Positions 1-6,954 of a DNA stretch of 64,000 nucleotides are shown one piece after another. Source of the DNA: an uncultured Alistipes sp. (lineage in GTDB: Bacteria; Bacteroidota; Bacteroidia; Bacteroidales; Rikenellaceae); contig CALURC010000013.1 in assembly GCA_944323075.1 (NCBI GenBank), positions 62,001 to 126,000 of the forward strand. Reading direction: 5' to 3'. Made by a program: the position numbers and the translations under genes. Below the pieces are notes generated by a model. The model did no database searches. It worked only from the letters and a program-made list of their open reading frames with translations, and was not told where the DNA came from. Each line of letters opens with the position of its first letter. The first letter of the stretch is position 1.

Positions 1-495
1 GATATGGATACCCCGGTCGTTGACCAGGTTCGCCTTGATCACCCGGTTTCCGTTTGCCTCCAGAATGCGGGCAACCGAATATCCAAGCAGGTTGTTGCGG
101 ATGTGTCCCAAGTGTAACGGCTTATTGGTGTTCGGCGATGAGTATTCGACCATGATCGTATGTCCGTTCGGTGATTTGCGGCCGTATGTCTCGTCGTTTA
201 ATATGTCGTTGAGGCGTTCAATCCAAAACTGCTCGCTGAACGAAACGTTCAGAAAACCTTTGATGACGTTGTACGACCGGATCTCTTCGAAGGCTGTAAG
301 TGCCTCTCCGATCTCTTTAGCTGTAGCTTCCGGGCTCTTGTGGCTCTGTTTCAACAACGGAAAAACCACGACCGTCAGGTCGCCTTCGAAATCCTTACGG
401 GTCTTTTGTATTTGGATGAGTTCCGCCGACACGGGCCCGTACAGTGAACCGACCACGCCGACTGTCTTCTCTTGCAAAAATTGTTCGATACTCAT
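1..495 (-). CDS. argS: Arginyl-tRNA synthetase, N-terminal part (runs off window)
   Basis: The 165 codons inside the window encode the N-terminal part of arginyl-tRNA synthetase, which charges tRNA-Arg in the cytoplasm. The minus-strand ATG at 495-493 opens a frame that stays open to the window edge. Residues 1-110 resemble the Arg-tRNA synthetase N-terminal (Add-1) domain, and the class I HIGH signature appears as HLGH at residues 128-131, inside the family context SSPNTNKPLHLGHIRN. The KMSKS loop and anticodon-binding domain lie outside the window. It diverges from dusB across a 66-bp gap holding a -7 box for each direction. Identity is very secure; only the C-terminus is unseen. Confidence 0.96.
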   Translation of the reverse strand, partial: MSIEQFLQEKTVGVVGSLYGPVSAELIQIQKTRKDFEGDLTVVVFPLLKQSHKSPEATAKEIGEALTAFEEIRSYNVIKGFLNVSFSEQFWIERLNDILNDETYGRKSPNGHTIMVEYSSPNTNKPLHLGHIRNNLLGYSVARILEANGNRVIKANLVNDRGIHI

Positions 496-526
496 GATTT
501 GCCTTTATGTAATTTCAAAATCCCCA

Positions 527-534
527 CAAAGATA
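527..534 (-). promoter_or_regulatory. argS -7 box
   Basis: CAAAGATA on the plus strand reads TATCTTTG on the minus strand, a match to the Bacteroidota -7 consensus TAnnTTTG. It lies 31 bp ahead of the argS ATG. No clear -33 TTTG was picked out. Confidence 0.6.
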
Positions 535-536
535 AC

Positions 537-544
537 TATTTTTG
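537..544 (+). promoter_or_regulatory. dusB -7 box
   Basis: TATTTTTG matches TAnnTTTG, with a TTTC at 513-516 near the expected -33 position. The ATG at 562 is only 17 bp past the box, so the leader would be very short. The box lies 2 bp from the argS -7 box, so the two promoters are back to back. Confidence 0.5.
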
Positions 545-561
545 CCGTCAAATCATACAAG

Positions 562-1584
562 ATGCAGATTGCTGGAATAGATTTGGGCGACAAGCCGCTG
601 TTTCTCGCTCCGATGGAGGATGTGACCGATCCATCGTTCCGTTATGTGTGCAAGCACTTCGGGGCGGATATGCTATATACTGAATTCATATCGTGTGACG
701 GCCTGATCCGTGATGCCGCAAAATCGGTGGCCAAACTCCGACTGTTTGATTACGAGCGTCCTATCGGCATACAGCTTTACGGAAATGAGATCGAACCGAT
801 GGTTGAGGCGGCGCGCGTAGCTGAAGCGGCGGGACCTGATCTGATTGATATAAACTTCGGGTGTCCTGTCCGGAAAATCGCGGCGCGGGGTGCCGGAAGC
901 GGCATGATGCGCGATGTCCCGAAGATGGTCGAAATGACCCGGAGGATTGTCGAAGCAGTGCGGTTGCCGGTAACGGTAAAAACCCGGCTCGGTTGGGACG
1001 AAGAGTCGAAAAACATCGTCGAAATTGCTGAACGGTTGCAGGATGTGGGGATTGCGGCGTTGACCATTCACGGCAGAACTCGGGCGCAGCTGTATCGCGG
1101 AGAGGCGGATTGGACGCTGATCGGGGAGGTGAAGCGGAATCCGAGAATGCACATTCCGATTATCGGTAATGGAGATATCGATTCGCCGGTCAAGGCGGCC
1201 GAGGCGTTCGAACGTTATGGGGTCGATGGAATTATGATCGGACGGGCGACTTTTGGGCGACCCTGGATTTTCCGGGAAATCCGGCACTATCTGACTTGTG
1301 GGGAGTTGTTGAAGCAGCCCTCTGTGAAGGAACGAGTCGATCTGGCCAAGCTGCATTTTGCCAAATCGATGGAATTTAAGGGTGAAAAGGTCGGTGTTCT
1401 GGAGATGCGGCGCCACTTCTCCTGCTATTTCAAAGGATTGCCTGACTTTAAAAGTACACGGTTAAAGCTGGTTACCCTGACTGATCCTGACGAGATCCAG
1501 GCAACGTTGGATTATATTGCCGAACGATGGAAAGGTTATGACACGTCGGAAATTACACCTCCGCCTCTTTCACATGAGGTGTAG
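562..1584 (+). CDS. dusB: tRNA-dihydrouridine synthase
   Basis: This enzyme uses FMN and NADPH to reduce specific uridines of tRNA to dihydrouridine. The 340-residue TIM-barrel protein begins with the family signature APMEDVTD (residues 16-23), has the catalytic cysteine at position 101 in INFGCPV, and carries IHGRTRAQ and the phosphate-binding NGDI and IGRATFGRPW motifs. An in-frame ATG exists at 472, but it lies inside argS and upstream of the -7 box, and the homologous part begins at MQIAGIDLG, so I place the start at 562. DusB is the best match within the Dus family; the exact uridine target is not read from the sequence. Confidence 0.92.
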   Translation: MQIAGIDLGDKPLFLAPMEDVTDPSFRYVCKHFGADMLYTEFISCDGLIRDAAKSVAKLRLFDYERPIGIQLYGNEIEPMVEAARVAEAAGPDLIDINFGCPVRKIAARGAGSGMMRDVPKMVEMTRRIVEAVRLPVTVKTRLGWDEESKNIVEIAERLQDVGIAALTIHGRTRAQLYRGEADWTLIGEVKRNPRMHIPIIGNGDIDSPVKAAEAFERYGVDGIMIGRATFGRPWIFREIRHYLTCGELLKQPSVKERVDLAKLHFAKSMEFKGEKVGVLEMRRHFSCYFKGLPDFKSTRLKLVTLTDPDEIQATLDYIAERWKGYDTSEITPPPLSHEV

Positions 1585-1880
1585 TAAATATGGTTGATTA
1601 TTCAAGTTGGATCAAGGTATGTTTCTGATAGCGGTTCGCGGAAAAGGGTAGACTTCTTGAACAGACTTATTCGGGTAAAACAAAAAAAAGTGAAATAAAA
1701 TTAACTTTTCAAACAATATTCGGATCGATTTCCTAGTTTATACATTGAAAAGTTTAATAATGTATGATGTTCGGTGTCCTTGAGCGGAAATGAAAACGGA
1801 TGCCGATTAATTGAAAAAAAGTAAGTATGGTTTAAATTCTACCTTTTTTGTAATTAACATGAAAATTAACTTTTAATTAA
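1585..1880. other. Intergenic stretch upstream of the HtrA gene
   Basis: This AT-rich 296-bp gap has no supported gene. A weak 7-bp inverted repeat (ATACATT 1740-1746, AATGTAT 1759-1765) is present. No convincing promoter match was identified, though one must lie here for the downstream protease gene. Confidence 0.5.
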
Positions 1881-3392
1881 ATGGTTTCTATGAAAAAGGG
1901 AATTTTTTGGGTCGGCGCTTTACTCCTGTCAATGGCAGTAGGTGGTGTTACGGCCTATTCGGTAACGAAAACAATGGAAAAACAGAAGAGCGATGCAAAA
2001 AGCTCTTCGGTGAATGCACCCGCCTCGTTTGCTTCGAAAGTCGGTTCGCATTTTACATCTTATGATGCAGGTTCCTATCCCGACTTGACCTATGCCGCAG
2101 AAAATGCCGTTAAAGCGGTGGTCAATATCGTCAATACGCGTGAAAGCACAATGAGAAACGGATACGCAGACGGTGGCTATGAGCAGTTTTTTGATTTTTT
2201 TGGTATCCCGAGAGGGCAGTTCCGGGAACAGCAACCTCGTATACAAAAAAGCGGTGGCTCGGGTGTAATTATCAGTCCCGATGGGTATATTGTTACGAAT
2301 CATCATGTCGTCGAGAATGCTTCAAATCTTAAGGTTACGTTGAACGATCAGCGTACGTTCGATGCTAAACTGATCGGAACCGATCCGACCACTGAAGTGG
2401 CATTGATTAAGATCGAGGCAACGGATCTGCCTACTCTGCCAATCGGTAATTCAGATGATTTGCGTTTGGGTGAATGGGTGTTGGCCATCGGTAGTCCATT
2501 AGGATTGACCAATACCATTACGGCCGGTATCGTCAGTGCAAAGGGGCGTAATCTCGATGCATTGCAGTCGCAATATCGTCTTGAGTCGTTTATTCAGACC
2601 GATGCTGCCGTTAATCCGGGGAACAGCGGTGGAGCCTTAGTGAATGCGAAAGGAGAGCTCGTGGGTATCAACACGCTGATCCAGTCTGAAACGGGTAGCT
2701 ATATCGGATACTCCTTTGCCGTGCCGACCTCAATCGTGCAAAAAGTAGTGGTTGATCTGAAAGAGTATGGTGTCGTACAGCGTGCGATCCTCGGTATCCA
2801 ATATACGGAAGTCAACGAGCGTTTCCTCGAAAGCGAAGAGGGTAAGAAGAGCGGGATTACAGAAAAAGGCGGTGTCTATGTGGCCGATGTAGCTTCCGAA
2901 AGCGCTGCCGAAGAGGGCGGTATTAAGGTCGGAGACGTGATCATCGAAATCAACGGCAAAAAAATCGATGGCGCAGCACAGCTTTCCGAAGAGATCGCCC
3001 GTCATCGTCCGAACGATAAAATTACGGTTGTAGTAAAAAGAGGTTCCGATGTGAAACAAATCGAAGTGGTCTTACGTAATAAAACAGGTGACACGAGTGT
3101 GATTACGAAAGATCAGGTTTCTGCCTACGATCGACTCAACGGAGAGTTTGCCGAAGTCTCCGATAAAGCCAAGAAGTCGTTGAATATCAAAGGTGGTGTG
3201 GTTGTCGTAGGTGTCAACGAAGGCGGATTGCTCGCTCGTGCAGGAATCGGTCGGGGTGTTATCATTACGAAGATCAATGGATCGCAGATCTATTCGATTG
3301 ATGATCTGAATCGGATTACTTCAGCTATCGAATCGGTGGAAATCATCCATCCCGATGGTATGAGAGAGCGGATTCTGACGGTTCAGGACTAA
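1881..3392 (+). CDS. HtrA/Deg-family periplasmic serine protease
   Basis: A Do-like (DegP/DegQ) envelope protease-chaperone that degrades misfolded periplasmic proteins. The 503-residue product has an N-terminal hydrophobic segment (residues 10-27), a trypsin-like domain and two PDZ-like domains (about residues 300-400 and 420-500). The catalytic His is residue 142 in TNHHVV and the Ser is residue 249 in GNSGGA. The position normally held by the catalytic Asp (DPxxDxAL) reads DPTTEVAL, putting Glu at residue 172. Translation may begin at 1881 or at the ATG at 1890. It sits just ahead of rpoD and is separated from it by a strong hairpin. Family assignment is secure; activity with Glu is uncertain. 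Confidence 0.93.
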   Translation: MVSMKKGIFWVGALLLSMAVGGVTAYSVTKTMEKQKSDAKSSSVNAPASFASKVGSHFTSYDAGSYPDLTYAAENAVKAVVNIVNTRESTMRNGYADGGYEQFFDFFGIPRGQFREQQPRIQKSGGSGVIISPDGYIVTNHHVVENASNLKVTLNDQRTFDAKLIGTDPTTEVALIKIEATDLPTLPIGNSDDLRLGEWVLAIGSPLGLTNTITAGIVSAKGRNLDALQSQYRLESFIQTDAAVNPGNSGGALVNAKGELVGINTLIQSETGSYIGYSFAVPTSIVQKVVVDLKEYGVVQRAILGIQYTEVNERFLESEEGKKSGITEKGGVYVADVASESAAEEGGIKVGDVIIEINGKKIDGAAQLSEEIARHRPNDKITVVVKRGSDVKQIEVVLRNKTGDTSVITKDQVSAYDRLNGEFAEVSDKAKKSLNIKGGVVVVGVNEGGLLARAGIGRGVIITKINGSQIYSIDDLNRITSAIESVEIIHPDGMRERILTVQD

Positions 3393-3413
3393 CGATAACC
3401 TCCGGTTGTCACT

Positions 3414-3456
3414 CAATATTGCAGGATTTCCCAGAAGGGGGAACCCTGCAATATTG
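3414..3456. repeat. 12-bp inverted repeat between htrA and rpoD
   Basis: Perfect arms CAATATTGCAGG (3414-3425) and CCTGCAATATTG (3445-3456) enclose a partly pairing loop. No T-run follows, so this is either a Rho-independent-like stop without a U-tract or a leader structure 36 bp ahead of the rpoD ATG. Confidence 0.6.
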
Positions 3457-3491
3457 CAAAGAAATGTTGACTGAATCAATAGTGTATTATA

Positions 3492-4352
3492 ATGAGACAA
3501 TTAAAGATTACCAAATCCATTACCAATCGGGAAAGCGCTTCACTCGACAAGTATCTTCAGGAGATCGGTAAAGAGGATTTGATTACCGTCGAAGAGGAGG
3601 TGGATCTCGCCCAACGGATTAAAAAAGGCGATAAGGAGGCCCTCGAAAAACTTACTCGTGCAAATTTGAGATTTGTGGTCTCCGTTGCAAAACAATACCA
3701 AAACCAGGGATTGTCGTTACCCGACTTGATTAATGAGGGTAATTTGGGATTGATCAAAGCCGCTGAAAAGTTCGATGAAACCCGTGGCTTCAAATTTATT
3801 TCCTACGCCGTGTGGTGGATCCGTCAGTCGATCCTGCAGGCTTTGGCCGAGCAGAGTCGTATCGTGCGGTTGCCCTTGAATCAGGTGGGGTCGCTCAATA
3901 AGATCAACAAGGCCTTTGCTCGTTTCGAGCAGGAGCACGAACGTACTCCGTCGCCCGAAGAGCTGGCCAACGAACTGGATCTCCCGAAAGAAAAAGTCAC
4001 CGATACGCTTCGTGTTTCGGGTAGACACGTTTCGGTCGATGCACCCTTCTCCGATGGCGAAGACAATAGTCTGTTGGATGTTTTGGTCAACAACGACTCT
4101 CCGATTGCCGATCGGGGACTGATCAACGAATCGCTCGGCACGGAGGTGGAACGCGCCCTCTCGACCTTGACCGATCGGGAACGCGATATTATCAAATATT
4201 TCTTTGGAATCGGGTGTGCCGAAATGACGCTGGAGGAGATTGGTGAGAAGTTTGGCTTGACTCGGGAGCGTGTGCGGCAGATCAAGGAGAAAGCGATCCG
4301 TCGTCTGCGTCACAGCGCTCGTAGCAAATTGTTAAAATCCTATCTGGGTTAA
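3492..4352 (+). CDS. rpoD: Primary sigma factor RpoD/SigA
   Basis: This subunit directs RNA polymerase to housekeeping promoters. The 286-residue protein has region 1.2 ([16 protein letters not shown]), region 2 ([33 protein letters not shown] and [15 protein letters not shown]), region 3 and a region 4 helix-turn-helix ([22 protein letters not shown]). It lacks region 1.1 and the large non-conserved insert of proteobacterial sigma-70, as usual in Bacteroidota, whose primary sigma reads TTTG/TAnnTTTG promoters such as those across this window. It is a single gene ending in a strong terminator. Very secure. Confidence 0.97.
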   Translation: MRQLKITKSITNRESASLDKYLQEIGKEDLITVEEEVDLAQRIKKGDKEALEKLTRANLRFVVSVAKQYQNQGLSLPDLINEGNLGLIKAAEKFDETRGFKFISYAVWWIRQSILQALAEQSRIVRLPLNQVGSLNKINKAFARFEQEHERTPSPEELANELDLPKEKVTDTLRVSGRHVSVDAPFSDGEDNSLLDVLVNNDSPIADRGLINESLGTEVERALSTLTDRERDIIKYFFGIGCAEMTLEEIGEKFGLTRERVRQIKEKAIRRLRHSARSKLLKSYLG

Positions 4353-4383
4353 CAACGGGCAGATCCGGAGATAAAGATCATAG

Positions 4384-4416
4384 GCGGTTGCTGATTTTTC
4401 GGCGACCGCTTTTTTC
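4384..4416 (+). terminator. rpoD terminator
   Basis: GCGGTTGC (4384-4391) pairs with GCGACCGC (4402-4409, one G-U), followed by a T-run from 4410. The remaining sequence to 4700 shows no supported gene. Confidence 0.8.
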
Positions 4417-4702
4417 TTTGTTCGAGAGTTGAGGGAAGATAAATAGAAGGGCCGAGAGAAAGAAAAGGATACGGAGAAGGCGGAGAAGTCGGTGGTGATA
4501 AAGCGTTGAGATCGATAAGGGAGAGCGGGTTTTGTACGGAAGTGCAAAGTGCCGTCTAAATCGAATGCAGTCACAGATATTAGGTATAATGTCGCTCGGC
4601 GGAGAAAGAGCACGGTATGGGCCTGAAGTTGTCTGAAAAAGAGTTATTTACTCGATGATCAAGCCTTCGATGCTCGAGTTTGCGCCCAGAACTTATACAC
4701 AC

Positions 4703-4733
4703 AAAAAAAGAGCTGATCAAATATCAGCTCTTT
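4703..4733 (-). terminator. rpmI-rplT terminator
   Basis: AAAGAGCTGAT (4707-4717) and ATCAGCTCTTT (4723-4733) form an 11-bp stem. Read on the minus strand it is followed by a run of seven T, placed just past the rplT stop. Confidence 0.85.
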
Positions 4734-4770
4734 CCTTTTTAATCGGATCCCGAGATCTCTTGGGACGCGA

Positions 4771-5115
4771 CTATTTAACTGTTTTAACAATTTGTTCGAA
4801 TGCGGCGGGATTGTTCATGGCCAAATCTGCCAGAACCTTGCGGTTCAGTTGGATTCCTTTGGCGTTTAATTTGCCCATGAATTCCGAATAGGTCATTCCC
4901 TTGCTGCGAACGGCAGCGTTGATACGCTGAATCCACAAGCTGCGGAATTGACGTTTCTTGTTCTTGCGATCTCTGTATGCGTACGTGAGACCTTTCTCGA
5001 CGGTGTTCTTCGCAACCGTCCATACATTTCCCCTCGATCCAAAGTTACCTTTGGCAAGTTTTAAAACTTTTTTTCTTCGGGCTCTGGATGCTACTGCATT
5101 TACTGACCTTGGCAT
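4771..5115 (-). CDS. rplT: 50S ribosomal protein L20
   Basis: L20 binds 23S rRNA early in large-subunit assembly. The 114-residue basic protein starts [20 protein letters not shown] and carries the family pattern [37 protein letters not shown] split over residues 25-65, then [10 protein letters not shown]. It lies 99 bp downstream of rpmI in the same direction and ends at a clear terminator, so the pair forms one operon. Unlike many bacteria, infC is not adjacent but about 51 kb away next to thrS. Confidence 0.98.
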   Translation of the reverse strand: MPRSVNAVASRARRKKVLKLAKGNFGSRGNVWTVAKNTVEKGLTYAYRDRKNKKRQFRSLWIQRINAAVRSKGMTYSEFMGKLNAKGIQLNRKVLADLAMNNPAAFEQIVKTVK

Positions 5116-5214
5116 AATTGTAAAGTTTTACGAGCGGTTAGCGGCATGGTTCTCCCATACTCTTGGGGGCTAAATCACTCTTTGTTTGACATGTGTGTAA
5201 AATTGCTCCCGGAA

Positions 5215-5409
5215 CTATTTTACCAGCAACAATTTTACGTTGGCTTCGTCAGCCTTTGAAATCAGACCAGAATAGGTCAAATTTCTCTTTTGTTTTTTGG
5301 TTTTCTTTGTCAGGATGTGACTCTTGAAAGCGTGCTTTCTTTTGATCTTTCCTGATCCGGTGAAATCGAAACGTTTCTTTGCACCGGAATTGGTTTTCAT
5401 CTTCGGCAT
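5215..5409 (-). CDS. rpmI: 50S ribosomal protein L35
   Basis: L35 is a small structural protein of the large ribosomal subunit. The 64-residue product starts [18 protein letters not shown] and has the usual basic middle ([20 protein letters not shown]). Length and motif match the family. It is the first gene of the rpmI-rplT operon, 30 bp downstream of a minus-strand -7 box. Very secure. Confidence 0.97.
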   Translation of the reverse strand: MPKMKTNSGAKKRFDFTGSGKIKRKHAFKSHILTKKTKKQKRNLTYSGLISKADEANVKLLLVK

Positions 5410-5438
5410 TCTACTTGAATTTAAAGTTAAACAGCTTG

Positions 5439-5446
5439 CAAAGATA
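5439..5446 (-). promoter_or_regulatory. rpmI -7 box
   Basis: CAAAGATA on the plus strand gives TATCTTTG on the minus strand, 30 bp ahead of the rpmI ATG. Confidence 0.6.
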
Positions 5447-5654
5447 ACTATTTATTGTAAAATAAAAAAATATGCTGCCTCTTGTTGTATAAGACTGGGT
5501 TCAACTGAGGTTAAATCGGGCTTGAAACGGGTAGATAGAGGTTGGGTTGTTGTGTTGTAGAATGTTCGGAAAGAAAATTAAGCAGAAGGTTACGATGCTG
5601 TAAGTGTGTGATAAAATAATTGTTGACAGATGTCGGTTTGGTATGGTTTTGTGT

Positions 5655-5662
5655 TATCTTTG
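5655..5662 (+). promoter_or_regulatory. -7 box of the winged-helix gene
   Basis: TATCTTTG lies 54 bp ahead of the small gene at 5717. The leader after it contains a short hairpin, CGGAGT (5684-5689) with ACTCCG (5693-5698). The gap 5410-5654 shows nothing else. Confidence 0.55.
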
Positions 5663-5716
5663 CAAAGAGTGTTTAACATGTGGCGGAGTACAACTCCGTC
5701 CCTAAAACGGTAATTT

Positions 5717-5887
5717 ATGGAAGAAAAGATCTTGAAAGCCCTTCAGGAAAAAGGGGCAATGCGTCCGGGTGATATAGCAGCTGCTGCCGGTGTGGAAAAA
5801 AGCGAAGCCGATAAAGTGATCAAAAAATTAGTGAAAGAGGGAAAGATCTACTCTCCGAAACGTTGTTACTATGATGTGCAAAAATAG
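5717..5887 (+). CDS. Small winged-helix-like protein, 56 residues
   Basis: An ATG at 5717 opens a 56-codon frame starting MEEKILKALQEKGAMRPGDI and ending in CYYDVQK. The pattern of a first helix, a GDIAAAAGVEKSEADKVIKKL helix-turn-helix and a basic wing (VKEGKIYSPKRCYY) resembles the minimal winged-helix domains found as free-standing small proteins in Bacteroidota. It probably binds DNA, though no target is known. It is preceded by a -7 box and a leader hairpin, and its last 17 bp overlap the start of the downstream phosphatase gene in another frame, which suggests translational coupling. Function is inferred from fold pattern only. Confidence 0.75.
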   Translation: MEEKILKALQEKGAMRPGDIAAAAGVEKSEADKVIKKLVKEGKIYSPKRCYYDVQK

Positions 5888-6752
5888 TTTTTGGCGATAT
5901 TTCGGAAAAACAATTTGTCTGGTTTTCGTTATCTGGTCTTGCGGGACCTTCTCGGCCCAGGCAAAAAAAGAGATCCCATTGAATGTGGGATCTTTTAATA
6001 TCCGGTGTAATACTACTGCAGATGGCGAAAATGCGTGGCCTTATCGTAAGGATCGTGTAATGGCATTGATCGCTTTTTATGAGTATGATATTATCGGTGT
6101 GCAGGAGGCACGGCCTGAACAAATGGCAGATATGAAACAGATGACTGAATATGCTTCTGTCGGGGTGGGACGTGACGGAGAGCAAGGTGGTGAATTTTCG
6201 GCCATCTTTTATCGGACCGACCGAATTCAGATTCTGGACAGCGGAACATTCTGGTTGTCTGAAACGCCTGAAGTGGTCAGCAAAGGTTGGGATGCGTCGC
6301 TCAACAGAATCTGCACGTGGGCCAAAATGAAGGATAAACAGACCAAAAAGGTGTTTTATTTTTTCAATACCCATTTCGATCATATCGGTCCAGTGGCTCG
6401 CAGAGAATCGGCACGGTTACTGTCAGAACGGATTGCAGCGGTGGTCGAGGACTATCCGGTGTTGTGTACCGGAGATTTCAATTCGGGAGACGGAAGTGAA
6501 CCCGTTGAAATTATGAAAGAGCAACTGAAGGATGCTGAAAAGGTTTCGTTGACGCCTCCCTATGTCCCGGGATGGAGCTATGCAGGATTCTCGGTTGTAA
6601 TTCCTAAAAAATTAATGAAAAACGGGAAAATCGATTTTCTTTTCGTGAACGATCTCGTCGCCGTGCAGAAGTTCGGAATACTAACTGATTCTGATGGAAG
6701 AAATCATCCGTCGGATCACTTTCCGCTTTTGGCTAAAGTCGTGTTGCAGTAA
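5871..6752 (+). CDS. Secreted endonuclease/exonuclease/phosphatase-family hydrolase
   Basis: A 293-residue metal-dependent phosphoesterase of the EEP (DNase I-like) superfamily, probably periplasmic. An N-terminal signal segment (ICLVFVIWSCGTFSAQA, cleavage near residue 31) precedes the fold. Motifs in order are VGSFNIR, IIGVQEA (metal-binding Glu), FFNTHFDH (catalytic His), LCTGDFNSGDG and the final PSDHFPLLA. The substrate could be a sugar phosphate, phospholipid or nucleic acid and cannot be told from sequence. Its start codon overlaps the end of the small winged-helix gene, so the two are likely cotranscribed. Confidence 0.85.
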   Translation: MMCKNSFWRYFGKTICLVFVIWSCGTFSAQAKKEIPLNVGSFNIRCNTTADGENAWPYRKDRVMALIAFYEYDIIGVQEARPEQMADMKQMTEYASVGVGRDGEQGGEFSAIFYRTDRIQILDSGTFWLSETPEVVSKGWDASLNRICTWAKMKDKQTKKVFYFFNTHFDHIGPVARRESARLLSERIAAVVEDYPVLCTGDFNSGDGSEPVEIMKEQLKDAEKVSLTPPYVPGWSYAGFSVVIPKKLMKNGKIDFLFVNDLVAVQKFGILTDSDGRNHPSDHFPLLAKVVLQ

Positions 6753-6856
6753 AATGAGGGGAGGAAGAGGGTAAGTGATCGTAAGATGGAAATGGTAGTC
6801 CTCTTGTATAGAGAAAAAGAGGTCGATGATTTGTCTCCCGAAAGGAGTAAAATAAG

Positions 6857-6893
6857 CGGGAAGCTCTTGGCGTGAGGCTGGGGCTTCCCGTTT
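6857..6893 (+). terminator. Likely terminator after the EEP hydrolase
   Basis: CGGGAAGC (6857-6864) and GCTTCCCG (6883-6890) form an 8-bp stem with a long loop and a short T tract. A TTACTTTG element at 6915-6922 may be the promoter of the next gene. Confidence 0.5.
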
Positions 6894-6954
6894 GGTTTCG
6901 TCAACATTTTTTCGTTACTTTGCAAACTAATCACTTATATTTAGGTTTATCCGC

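Noticed and set aside
20..535. 171-residue plus-strand frame at the window start
   Set aside because: It is antisense to the clear argS N-terminus with its HIGH motif.
4332..4613. 93-residue minus-strand frame after rpoD
   Set aside because: It crosses the rpoD terminator, has no promoter box or family resemblance, and its composition is Phe/Ser/Leu-rich as in random reading.
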